Shown: one piece after another, positions 36,234-47,363 of the stretch
How the letters are laid out: the number at the start of each line of letters is the position of its first letter
Position numbering within the stretch: the stretch's first letter is position 1
Origin: Sipunculus nudus
Lineage: Eukaryota > Annelida > Sipuncula > Golfingiida > Sipunculidae
NCBI GenBank assembly: GCA_026874595.1
Contig: CM049316.1
Location: 15,895,839-15,959,838, forward strand
Length of the DNA stretch: 64,000 bases
Reading direction: 5' to 3'
Made by a program: the position numbers and the translations under genes
The notes under the pieces: generated by a model
The model's database searches: none
The model's input: only the letters and a program-made list of their open reading frames with translations
Told to the model about the DNA's origin: nothing

Positions 36234-38070
36234 TGAATAACGGGAGGGGGGGAGGGGGTAATTAAATTGACCATCTCCCCTTCCTAAAAAGTGGTGGGGG
36301 CCCATATTGAGGCCTCTGTCTTGTGACCGGAAGCCCCAATGATTAGGACGTGCATGCATATGTTAATTGAGGTCAACTGATCTCGGGCGGATATTTTGGT
36401 CTCCTGCTTTATTAGAAGAAGAAATATAATAACGTAAGACCTATGTTTATATATATTTTCATATGAAGAATGTTAGAGTTATCTGTCTAAAGGCGAACTG
36501 TCCAGTGACTTTATGTATCCAGTTAATCCCTGTCTGCAAAATATATAACGTCCACTTATTCTAAACGTGGACAGGGGCCGTGATAAACATGACATGCTTT
36601 GCATGCATGAATTGTTGCGGTCATGAATAATGCTAGTTCATTGTCATACCCGTCATGTAGAACTGGAATCAGTTGAGAAGTATTAAAGGAAAATCACCAC
36701 TTCTTAATAACAATTACCAAACACAAATATGATTCGGTTCAATGATTAAAACTATAAAAGCAACAGACCAGGGACGTATGAATGTCAACATAATTCATTC
36801 TCAACAATTGGTGATATAAATATATGTATATATATATATATATATAAATATATAATGTACGTTTGAATCTTTGTAGGTCTTTTTAATTGATGTATTTCAA
36901 CTCTTATTTTTCGAAATCGACTCTCTGTACTGTACCTTACCAAGCACGCATCACTATATTAAGTGATAAGGTGATACCGAATATTGGATATTTCGACATT
37001 CGCGATGTTCAATAATTACCACCGATCACACATTGCATCGATTCTATTCAAACATATCGTTTTGGATAAAAGACTTGTATACTTAAAAACAATACATTTT
37101 ACCAAGGGACTTGTGTGTGAACGTTTGAATCATTCAATGAGGCGTATCATCTGTACTAGCCATATATTGTAATTGACACCTTGCATCACCTGCTGACTGC
37201 TGTTTGTCGATTATATGTTGCTACGACTGTTTATAAAGCAGAAAGATATTAATTTTATAATAAAGATTCACTACACAAAAGGACCTGCAGTGACAATAGA
37301 TAAACATTTACCATAGAACACGCAAACAATCAAAAATGTATTCGTGAGGTACACCAGCTATCAAACCCATAAGGAACGGCACATTCTCGGGTATATTGAA
37401 TGATCTTTCTTGTCGCCATTTTTGTGTGTGTGGATGAGAAAGACAGTACGAACTACGAAATATGCAGTTTCATCGTTAGTTTAACAAACAAAATGAAATT
37501 ATTGGAGAAAGAAATATAAAATTAGCCTGAAATATCAAAGACTTGATCTACGCTGAACGATTCCAAGAGAGAATGGAATTTATAAGTATAAATATTGAGG
37601 TATCGACTGTGAACTGTGTGAGATGTTCACGGACTTATATTATTTAGGTGCATTTATATTCAAATCCGTTTTGGCTGTTGCACATTTTCTCACGTGTCGA
37701 TCTTTACAACAAAAAAAGAAAATGTGTTACCTTAAATGAAATGTGTTTTTATTTCAAATACCAAATTGAATGAAAACAGTTTGCCGATAATTCGAAATTG
37801 TCTTCCTCTGACAAATTTATACAATTCATCAATTGCTTTCTTAATCCTTCTCAAGTTTAAGTAATTTGCAAGGCCCGATAGATTGTCTTATAAGACGATG
37901 ACTAGATATCACGGAAATCAGAAGCCAAATTTTTCGCCGGTTGATTGGACATGAAAATTATAGTGAAATGCAAGCAGCTTGCAGATCCTTTTGTTACTCT
38001 CTAATTCTTTATTTCACTCCTTTAACGTGACGTTATCGAGATTTTTATATTTATTTTTTTCCTTAAATGC

Positions 38071-38455
38071 AATTATTATAAAGTAAATCGGCTTCTGTGG
38101 CTCAGGGGTAGAGCGCAAGAGTCAAAGCCGGGAGATCGTGAGTTCAAATCTCAGCCAGGGTGAGCGCTCTGCAGGCTTAATGGGGAGACTGTGCCCGTCA
38201 GTCGTGTTTCACTCACAAACTGGGGTTCCTCGGTGTTATGACCCAGTCATGTTGTGAACACACTCACAGGGCCCGCAGGAGTGGTATACCGAACCTGGTT
38301 GACGCCAGAAAAAAAATCGGTTATAAGCCCCTGTCACGTAGTCCGAAAACGGAATGGAACTCTGCAGTTGTACATATACTTAGTTGAGCAAAGCATAAAA
38401 AAATGGAGGCGGTTACCTTCACAAAAAAAAATATAAAAAAATCATTATAAAGTAA
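38071..38455 (+). mobile_element. tRNA-derived SINE with target-site duplications
   Basis: The element body is 38,087-38,439. Its head, TCGGCTTCTGTGGCTCAGGG, carries an A-box-like TGGCTCAGGGGTAGAGCG, and a B-box-like GAGTTCAAATC lies near 38,140-38,150, with spacing as in a tRNA. It ends in an A-rich tail (ACAAAAAAAAATATAAAAAA). It is flanked by AATTATTATAAAGTAA (38,071-38,086) and AATCATTATAAAGTAA (38,440-38,455), a 16-bp direct repeat with one mismatch. This is the signature of LINE-driven insertion. The 3' body, after the tRNA part, contains GCAGGCTTAATGGGG and ACCCAGTCATGTTGTG; I do not know the family name. Confidence 0.85.
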
Positions 38456-38636
38456 TAATATTGATGCTGCAGCGCATTGTCCTCACGCTTACTACCTTCT
38501 AAATTATAAACATTTCAGGCGGAGGACATTTCAAGGTCTAGATTTGTGCAGTAAAATGATTTATCACAAATATGTACAATTTCCGTCACCACCAACACAT
38601 CATATTTATGCCACCCCAGCATGATTGATCTTTTCA

Positions 38637-38639
<3 letters not shown>

Positions 38640-38687
<48 letters not shown>
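38640..38687. repeat. (TA)n microsatellite
   Basis: About 48 bases of uninterrupted TA. Confidence 0.95.
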
Positions 38688-38692
<5 letters not shown>

Positions 38693-40746
38693 GTTTCGAT
38701 GACAACACCTTCATCAGTTTGACTCATTTTATGAGGTCAACTTGAGTATGAACAAAAAAAAAACCCTGCAACAAAAAGTACAGAAACTTAATTCAACGTT
38801 CCTGTCGAATCATTATGACAAATCAAATCAAATACAATGTATTATCAGCCACACTGAACATATAATTAGCTTTGTTAAACCTTAGTAATAAAAAATTTTT
38901 GTGATTTCATTTTGACAAAACATGAACTATTGTCTGTATTCAGACATCAGCATAATAAATTGAATGACAATCACCTCGACTTCCGTACAGAAGTACATGT
39001 AGCGTGTAAGTGATCTATTCGGACCCTTTGAACATGAATAACCGTGCTGAACTGTTACGTATTAAAGTTTGGTAAGGTTACATAAATTACAACCAATATT
39101 TACAATAAATGTTGTCGTGATTAATGAACACAAATAAAGATGACAAGAATAATGGTATCATTAAACACAACATATTCATCTGACACAAAACAACTCTAAA
39201 TACTATACTAACCACTTTAATGGGTTCTTCCCTGCGATAATAATCACAGAGGCTCGCCGCTTGTTCCTATATGAACCTGGCTTTACTGTTTTGGTGGTAC
39301 CTGCAATGACATAAAGCTGGACTATAACATAGGGCCGGGTGTCACCCTTAACTGGCCAGTACTTTCCCCAAGTTACATCCTTTACAGGACACCTACTTCA
39401 CCAGAACGTTACGCCTAACACACAAGGACATACATATAGTACATGTACAAACAAAAACATTAACCCCTCCTGACCTATAGGCCTATACCACGTGAATCCC
39501 TGCAGTCATATTATAGTGATATTAATACACCCTCTGCACGTTAGAGATAGATAAACTCTGATGATTACGAACAGAAAAGTTATCACAAGACTAACAACAT
39601 TATTCACAACCCTTATATTACCTGTATGGTAAATACAAGCATCACCATGCATCAATGCATTGAATATATAACCCGACGCGTCCTTTTATACATACTATTA
39701 CTCGTTCAATATATCTCAATATCTTAACAGTATATTCCAATAAATCTGCTTTATACCCACAGTATTAGCTTACATTACTATGAGCTTAATATATCAGATA
39801 CATGGAACTACATAATAAGGAAAAACTCTACTGTACTCACTCTAATCATGTAGATATTTGTAACAACTACTTACATAGTTTGCAGCTCACAAGTCTGTGT
39901 CGGTGCTCTCAATCGAAAGTATGAGTATTAGTTTGCTTGCTTGTTTGTCACTCTTTCTTCCTTCCGTTGACATGAATATTAAGTATACTAAGTGAAGCGG
40001 CTTGAATTCCGAAGTGTGCAAATTGAATTAATTTATAACTTAGCTGTCGTGGAGCGACTGAAATTGACTGATTATTTGTAACTACTGAAACGGCGACACA
40101 TTTATGAATTTAACATCACTACAGCCTGAAGATTCGCGCACTAACAGGGTGTGCATTCTCCTTATATGCTAGGTAAAAGAAACCAATTAACGGAACAACC
40201 AATAGAAAACAGAATTTTTGTGGAAGAAAGCCACGTACCTCAAAATATACCTGGCTATATATGAATAATTAATATTTAGCATCTCGGTCCAGGGTATTTC
40301 GACCTGTTGTTTCTCATGACCTTGCAACATCTGGTAGAGTAATTGTTTTGTCTGAACCATTTAAGATTACAGTGCAAGTGGACACTGGCCAACGACAAAC
40401 TAATGAGCTTGATGCTCGACCACATTTTCCAGCAATAAAACTCATTTATCAGACGTGGTCAGCACGCTGGATGTGACAAGGTGACCTTGGTCATGTCATG
40501 TGCAACATATTACCAGATGTCGTCTGGGTTAGTTTACAACAAGGACACGGGAAAAAAAGCGACCTTGTCACACTTACGTATGGTGGAATGGATATATCAA
40601 CTTCTGTATTTTACATGGATTATACAAAAAGTTATTATAACTAATCAAGGCTCAGATGGTGGCTTTCGCTAGACTGAAGAAGTGGAGAAAACCGGAGAAC
40701 ACGGAGCAAACCACCGATGTTGAATGATCTCGACTGTCCAGCCGCA

Positions 40747-40925
40747 TACAGTAAAACCACCGAATTACGAACACTGGCGCGACCTGACATTTTGCCCGCA
40801 ATAGAGAAGTGTCCTTACTAGAGAGGTTATACATTTCGGAACCTACTTTCAAGGGACTGCCCTTAAGTGGCCGAATATAGGGTGTTCCTTAGAACAGAGG
40901 TGTCCGAAAGGAGAGTTTACAGTGT
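40747..40925. mobile_element. MITE-like repeat with ACAGTAAAAC termini
   Basis: Begins ATACAGTAAAACCACCGAAT and ends TCCGAAAGGAGAGTTTACAG TGTAT, an imperfect inverted repeat, with an internal GTGTCCTTACTAGAGAGGTT. The same class of sequence (CAGTGAAACCTGCCTAAAGCGGACA..GTGTCCTTATTAGGCAGG) recurs at 62,097. About 180 bases, non-coding. Confidence 0.55.
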
Positions 40926-41837
40926 ATGTTATAACAATTTACACATTTCACTCCAATGGTCACTAATATGGTTAATTAGATTACTTATACTGTTGCTTAA
41001 TGTCTTATAAAAAGATATCACTGAGTGGATAATTTTGGAACATTTGAGTTAAGATAATAACACATTGGAGGGCACGATGTCCTAGTGATATATCAGAGAA
41101 TGAATTTTTTTTCTCGCAAAGTCGGCAAAAATATTACACTTCTGGTGTAAATATTTTGACAAAAAAAAACAGCCGGCATCCTGGATAAGCAAGTACATAA
41201 TTCTGCATTACAAAATGGAAGTTCTTTTTATCCAGCGACATAAAATTGGTGAAACATTCACTGGAACTTAAATAAGATTTAAAACAAGGATTACATAGGG
41301 ATAGCTTGTTTGGTGTGGGTAACGTAATTTAATTGTTATAAATGGATCTGACAGTATTTACAATGATTTCGAATCTTGGTTCTTGTATCGGATATTTCCG
41401 GGGCATGGTCACACATTACCGAATATACTTACACAAAAAAGCGTGGTTTTACAATAGATAACAAATATAATATACCACTGTGACACAACCGACTAGTTGA
41501 TGATATCAGTTGATCGCTCTCAAGCAGACTATTTTCATATTGGTGTTATCACCCATAGCATCCCCACTGCTTGGAAAATGCCCTGAGGGTAAGTGTATTT
41601 AAGTACGGAATATCCCTTTTTACAATAGAACTAATGCTAAATCTTTGATAAGGTATCCTTAGTAGTCTTCCAATTAATCTAAGAAGCTTCATATATTTAT
41701 GTATCACAGCTGTTGCATACACGTTTTGGCAATGTTGCATTATTTACGTGTCTTTCTATCATAACTTACTTTTACCGATATACAGCACAATATTTTCCCA
41801 TTGAAACCATTTGATTAAGTTACTCTTTTGATCTGCA

Positions 41838-41897
41838 ATTATATAAACCTGTTTCTGAGTCCTCGCTTATGAACTTAAACTTCTAGCAAATCTTCAG
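41838..41897 (+). promoter_or_regulatory. TATA box and 5'-UTR exon of the first Toll-like receptor
   Basis: TATATAAA at about 41,840-41,847 is followed some 25-50 bases later by a short stretch ending AATCTTCAG|GTATGT (donor at 41,898-41,899). A matching acceptor, TCACTTTTCAG, ends at 42,081. This gives a 184-bp 5'-UTR intron. The coding region itself has no introns. The TATA-to-donor distance fits a short non-coding first exon starting near 41,870. This is inferred from the motifs only. Confidence 0.5.
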
Positions 41898-42226
41898 GTA
41901 TGTATGTATTTATGTATGTATGTATATATACGTATATATCTATATGTGAACAAGACAGCTATTGCCTTATAAAATAAAGTAGCTGAATGACTTTGTGTCA
42001 TTTTGTAAACGCAAAATATTAAGACAAACATCATTTTTGCAAACTAATGGACACAATTTCTCTCCAATGATCACTTTTCAGGTTCGAGTATCCGAAGCTT
42101 TCTGTGATAAAGATCAGTTACGTTGTGAAAAGTATGATTCCAACTTCCTAAAAAAGTAATAGGAGAACCTGAGCTGAGAGGAATCCTCCGTTTGTCCAAT
42201 AATATCTTTTACTCAAGGAAGTGAAA

Positions 42227-44554
42227 ATGAAGTACATTTTATCATTTCTATATGTCATTTATTTTGCTTATACTGGTATGTTTGATGGCGCTCAGTCCTA
42301 TGGCTGCTCTCCATGTAACTGTACACGGACTGGTAGATTCATTACTATTGACTGTAGTAACCGTAGTCTAATCGAAATACCGGAGCTCTGCCAAGAGGAC
42401 GTCACACAGTTTATCCTTTCAGGAAACATGATATCCCGCGTTAAGAAAAACGCCTTTGTCAAATGTGGGAATCTTATAAAATTACTGCTGCAGGATTCAA
42501 AAATCAAGCTTTTAGACACGGGAGCATTCGAAGGACTGTCGCAGTTGAAGGTCCTGAATCTAACGTATAATCTGCTTGGGTCTGACCTAGAACAACTAAA
42601 CAAGACTGGTGTCATGTCACCTCTTCTAAACTTGGAAGAACTGGACATGTCATACAATTATCACTTAGGTGACGATAAATTTCGCATTTCTACATTTTTA
42701 ATGGATTCACTACCCAAAACAAAGCTCAATACTTTGGTTCTTCAGTTTGTAACATCATCACACGAGCCATCCCAAACTGATATCACGACAAATTTTCTGG
42801 ACTCAATAAAAACTCCCTCACTCAGAAAACTTTGTCTCGGAGGGAATTTTATTACGTATATATATGACTCTTTTAGTTTGTATACTCCAAATTTAGAAGA
42901 ATTGTACCTTCATAAAAACCACCTGCGACAATACGACTTTATAGTTGGACTGAAACATCTAAGAGTTCTAAATATAAACTATCAAATCAACCCTGGAAGC
43001 AACAAGAAGATAAGGGAAAACCGGGTCGAAATAAAGCAAAATATACCCTCTCTAAATGCAAAGCCTTTGTCTGAGACCGAAATTTGCAACGATCCAAAAT
43101 CCACGTATTACTGGCCTGCTAATCTGACTCGTTTGGAGGCTTATGAAGTATGTGATGCCATGACGATGTTTGGCAAATATTATATAGGGAACCAAGAATA
43201 CATTAGTAATGTATCAATAGGTCTTGGCTATAATCAAATATTTGAATTTACTGGGACTTTGGAGCTGTGTCATCCAGGAAGTGGGCTGCATATCGATTTT
43301 TCCAGTAACGACTGTATACATCTATCAAAACATGCATTTGGTAAAAACATAGCATTAGCAATCGCTTCATTAAACGTTTCATACAACAATCTTGGGGGAC
43401 TTTTGTCGAAGGACGGAGGGCCATTTCCATATTTATATAATCTAAAAGAAATCGATCTAAGCTACAACAATATCTATAGTATGTCGCCTAAAGTTTTCAG
43501 TGGCTCAGCCCATCCACATTTAAAGGTTCTGATATTAAAAAATAATAATTTGCTTGATATTCCAATTTGTATCGTTGGTTTGATTAACCTGGTCCATCTT
43601 GATGTTTCTTTAAACCGAATCATGGATCTCAAAGGACAAGGCTTCACTAGCTTGATCAATCTAGCCTATCTTGACGTTTCAATGAATAGAATAACCTATC
43701 TGAATACACATATTTTATCTAATTTTAGTTTTGCGATTGAGAGGAGTTCGGCAGCGAAAATTGGGTTTAAACTGGATTTAAGGGGCAATCCGATAGAATG
43801 TTCATGTCGGTCGTTATACTTTCTTAGATGGATCTATCACTATAGACAAAATCTGATGAACATGACAAGTATTTCATGTAAGTTGTACGGGCGACAAGTA
43901 CCATTCTCACTGCTGCAAAGGGACATTCTGTCTGACCTTGAACGAGAGTGCCTCAGTAGTAAATGGTTGTACGTAATGACCGGTATTCTTGTCAGCGTGC
44001 TCATTTGTTTAACGATATCAGTCATAGTGTATCGTCACCGATGGGACATCAGATATAAATTACTTAGTCTGAAAATTCAACGTGAGCTATATGATGAATT
44101 ATTGGGTGAAAGAGGAACTTTTCAGTACGATGCCTTTGTAACCTACACCCAGAGGGATTCCAGTTGGGTGGTTGGTCACCTTATCCCGAATATTGAGGGA
44201 GATGAAACAGCGTTCCGCCTTTGTATTCACGAAAGGGATTTTGCAGTCGGGTGGACTGTAGAAGAAAATATTCTGCACAGCATATCCACTAGTCGCAAAA
44301 CGATTATTGTGCTGTCAAAACAATTTATTCGTAGTGGATGGTGTAAATTTGAAATGCATATGGCTCGAGTCCATATGATGGAAAGAGGAGTTGATAAAAT
44401 AATTGTCATTTTGCTCGAGGAGGTTCAAGCTGATGATTTGCCGAAAACCCTTTTGGGTATTATGAGACGCAACACATACCTTGTTTGGCCAGGAGAGGGC
44501 ATGATCAACAAGCTGCCAGCATTTTGGTCACGCCTGCGGGAAGCCCTTCGTTAG
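42227..44554 (+). CDS. Toll-like receptor (single-exon coding region), copy 1
   Basis: A 775-residue type I membrane receptor for pathogen-associated ligands that should signal through MyD88-type adaptors. A longer frame opens at GTG 42,221, but the first ATG is 42,227 (MKYILSFLYVIYFAYTG), a typical signal peptide. An N-terminal cysteine cap (CSPCNC, residues 27-32) is followed by about ten or more leucine-rich repeats (SLNVSYNNLGGL, LKEIDLSYNNIYSM, LVHLDVSLNRI). A C-terminal cap has C525-x-C527, then the transmembrane helix starting at W580 (WLYVMTGILVSVLICLTISV). The TIR domain runs from about 632 to the end: box 1 YDAFVTY (634-640), box 2 RLCIHERDFAVG (664-675), box 3 FW (766-767). With one C-terminal cysteine cluster it is a vertebrate-like (sccTLR) type. 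The BB loop reads RDFAVG, with Val where Pro is usual. The frame has no stop, so it is likely functional. A close paralogue follows 5.7 kb downstream. Confidence 0.95.
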   Translation: MKYILSFLYVIYFAYTGMFDGAQSYGCSPCNCTRTGRFITIDCSNRSLIEIPELCQEDVTQFILSGNMISRVKKNAFVKCGNLIKLLLQDSKIKLLDTGAFEGLSQLKVLNLTYNLLGSDLEQLNKTGVMSPLLNLEELDMSYNYHLGDDKFRISTFLMDSLPKTKLNTLVLQFVTSSHEPSQTDITTNFLDSIKTPSLRKLCLGGNFITYIYDSFSLYTPNLEELYLHKNHLRQYDFIVGLKHLRVLNINYQINPGSNKKIRENRVEIKQNIPSLNAKPLSETEICNDPKSTYYWPANLTRLEAYEVCDAMTMFGKYYIGNQEYISNVSIGLGYNQIFEFTGTLELCHPGSGLHIDFSSNDCIHLSKHAFGKNIALAIASLNVSYNNLGGLLSKDGGPFPYLYNLKEIDLSYNNIYSMSPKVFSGSAHPHLKVLILKNNNLLDIPICIVGLINLVHLDVSLNRIMDLKGQGFTSLINLAYLDVSMNRITYLNTHILSNFSFAIERSSAAKIGFKLDLRGNPIECSCRSLYFLRWIYHYRQNLMNMTSISCKLYGRQVPFSLLQRDILSDLERECLSSKWLYVMTGILVSVLICLTISVIVYRHRWDIRYKLLSLKIQRELYDELLGERGTFQYDAFVTYTQRDSSWVVGHLIPNIEGDETAFRLCIHERDFAVGWTVEENILHSISTSRKTIIVLSKQFIRSGWCKFEMHMARVHMMERGVDKIIVILLEEVQADDLPKTLLGIMRRNTYLVWPGEGMINKLPAFWSRLREALR

Positions 44555-45183
44555 ATGTAAGAAACATTACTCACGACGACTAATGTAAGCACCAGTTTGC
44601 TGTGGAATTGTCTATCAATCTTAATACAGCGTAGCAAAAGCATATGTCTTACATACACCCGGAGATATGTTCTAATTTCTATTAAATACGGTTTGTCTCC
44701 ACCAGATTTACCTTGATAGAAATGTTTCAATGGCAGACATTTGTATATGTAGACCTAGGTTTCCTAATACTGTCTTGTTATGTGTTAAATTAGTCAATGG
44801 GAGCGTTTGTGTATATAAAATTATGAAAGGAAAGAAATATATTTTTATGGGTTTCAAACATACATAGACAACAATGTGATTTGCTAATTGTGATACCTCA
44901 CTGAAGGAAAAAAAATTCATTTAAATAACAAGCTTTCGTAAGTAACTATTGATAACAATATTTTACCTTCAGGGTACAGGTGAGAAGAGGAACTTCGGAA
45001 CTTCGGCTTCGGAGATTGAATCAATAAATGTACTCGATAGCAGAAATTAATCACCAAGGGATCAAAGCAGAGAAAAACTTTGGTAGACATCTGTACATAC
45101 TTTCTTGTTTGCTTAAGGTAAATGTATATGAAATGTATAATATTTTTATATATTCCCATGTATATAAAAAAGGATACCTTGAT

Positions 45184-45185
<2 letters not shown>

Positions 45186-45233
<48 letters not shown>
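45186..45233. repeat. (TA)n microsatellite
   Basis: About 48 bases of TA, roughly 630 bases after the first receptor's stop codon. The second receptor has one about 530 bases after its stop (53,175). Confidence 0.95.
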
Positions 45234-45236
<3 letters not shown>

Positions 45237-47299
45237 TAACTAGATTTTTAGACATAAAAATAGTTACTGATATATAATTTCTGTGCACCCACTTACAGAT
45301 TGATGTCTGTGTTTGCATCATTTAAAATTGGATGTGAATAAACTTGTGTACATTATGATTTGAGATTACGTCTTATTTCAAGAGTATAAATAAGCGTGCG
45401 ACTTTATTGAAAAGATGATTTGGAAGTTGTGATGTTATTGGTGGCCCTGAAGGTTACACCGACACATTAATTTTCCCTCTTTGTAAGGTTTAACATATTA
45501 GCATATTGCTCATATACAGACGGAGACTCTTGTCATTCCTGTTTCAGTTCCAGGTCTCAAGTCTCCCGCTCTATCTATTATTGGCCAGAAAATGCTACCA
45601 TGTTTACCTTCATTTCGAGTTATAATGCAGTTCACGTGGCGCCACCGGCCGATGCTGTGGCCACGAAATTCAGTCCCTCTGTCGGCCAACCTCTGGCTCC
45701 GTATTTTAGTGTTATAAAACAACCAGACCATTTCTATAAATTAGGTCATTATTTATGCTCATCCCTCAAATACTGTCCCCTTACTTGCCATTTTCATTTT
45801 ACGCGAGATGCACCCAGTGACCCCGGTCTTTCCCTTTAGCCCGGTCCTGTCAATTAGGTCCACACGTTTCGCAGGGATGCAATATTGCGATGTAACCTGA
45901 AGAATAGAAATACCTTTTCTAACAGCATTGCTATTGGCAGAATCGACAGAGTATAAACAACCTGTAGGCTTCAAGGAAGCAAGAGTAATCGTCTGTGACC
46001 CAAGAATTCTAGCCTCGAAAGCGAGAGACACACTCAACCTGAGGATTCTTAAAATTATACTGGTGCTACTAAGGAACACTATGTAATCAGTATGAATATC
46101 CAAAGAATCCTCAGTACCGATAAGAGTAAAGCCATGTAAAGCCAGCTGAAAGTACACCAAAATAGGGTTTTAATAGTGATTCCGGGAAACCCTCATTCAA
46201 CAAACACGTTCTCTAGTTCCGTAAGCCTGATCGCTTCGCTGCCCAAATTTTCAACGGAGTCAAGCTCATTCGTGCAAATTGATCAGATTCACATATGAAC
46301 CGTCCAAGAGATATAAATAATATATGGAAATGTCCCCATTGATAAAACTGAACTTCCCGTGTATGCATGATCGTTGGCAGAGTAACTATTTAAAAATGAT
46401 TATCTCTGATATTCTGTCTTTTATTCTACTTACTGCTAGGGTACACCGCTGAGAACTCCTAACAGTACTCCGGTGATAGGACTTCCCTTGCCTTTGTCGT
46501 TTGAATCAATATGTTCTTTACTGTTTTTATTTATATTGTATTTAGATGCGGTCACCTTTACGGGTTTAGCATTCTTAGTGTTCTGAGTTAAATACTATCT
46601 TTCTCCATGCAGCGAACTGCAAAGTCATGACCAAATAATTTCAAATGGTTCTCTAGCATAACATAACTTGATTAATTAATGGTACTTTACTATCTGTATT
46701 GAACACAATGTATTCAAATCGTTTCGTCTACAGCGCATTGAACATAGATAATTCAAATGCCGCATACTTTAACAGCTCATTATTTATACAGGTAAGGCAG
46801 AGGTGATGTCTTGCATGAACATGTCATGTAAAATATTCAATGCCATTATACTAGGGCCCCGATATTTTATACAAATATATTTTTGTACAAGTGTTAAGTT
46901 TACATGTTTCATGGTCGTGTCAAGGGAACTGAGACATGAGAGCTTCTGCTTGAAGAGCATGTTTGCATCTTGTGTGCATTGTTGTACAAGTTGTTGGACA
47001 ACATGCATGTGGCACGCCGCTCGTCTCTCCGTCTGTCTATCCGTACGTCTGTCTGTCTATCAACGTCACAGTTAAGGCTTTCATACGTAGTCAGAATCTG
47101 TAGAAAGCGGTAGCCACTAGACTAGCCACTAGCAATAAGATTGCTAACAGTTCTATGCATTCAATGTGTGTTGTGACAGGATCGCATTTTAAATTAGTTC
47201 CCTTTCACTGTGTTTTTTTGCTGTAAATGCCATGTCATTTATTCTATACATTTTATTAATTGCAGTCCATCTATTTTCAGTATATGTGGTTGTTCTTAG

Positions 47300-47363
47300 G
47301 TTATCTCTTCTCGATGTTATATATTGATCATCAGATCAATATATAAAATCGAAAAGAGATAAC
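47300..47363. repeat. Hairpin with 30-bp arms
   Basis: Arm 1 (47,300-47,329) starts GTTATCTCTTCTCGATGTTA. Arm 2 (47,334-47,363) is its inverted copy, ending GAAAAGAGATAAC. There are two mismatches and a 4-base loop, ATCA. Such length with so short a loop is far above chance; the likely sources are a small foldback transposon or a hairpin RNA locus. Confidence 0.8.

Larger units (their letters stand above)
32019..38086. other. Intergenic, repeats and microsatellites, no gene
   Basis: No coding sequence recognised. Three segments near 32,085, 33,560 and 34,880 share a CACAAACAGGAAGATT block followed by related sequence, so they are diverged copies of one element. Between about 35,760 and 35,900 the motif GGTTCC/GGTTCT recurs (ATGGTTCTGG, CATGGTTCC, AGGTTCCAACTGG, GAGGTTCTTGTGG), as in some low-complexity transposon bodies. 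TA tracts are listed separately. Confidence 0.4.
38456..41835. other. Intergenic, no gene recognised
   Basis: AT-rich, with a (TA)n tract at 38,640-38,687 and one MITE-like repeat at 40,747-40,925. No exon with recognisable homology was found. Confidence 0.45.

Noticed and set aside
42221-42226. Start of the first Toll-like receptor at 42,221
   Set aside because: The codon at 42,221 is GTG; the first ATG in frame is 42,227 and it starts a normal signal peptide.
45759-46160. 133-codon minus-strand gene between the receptors
   Set aside because: No recognisable family or motif; length alone is not enough in this AT-rich sequence.
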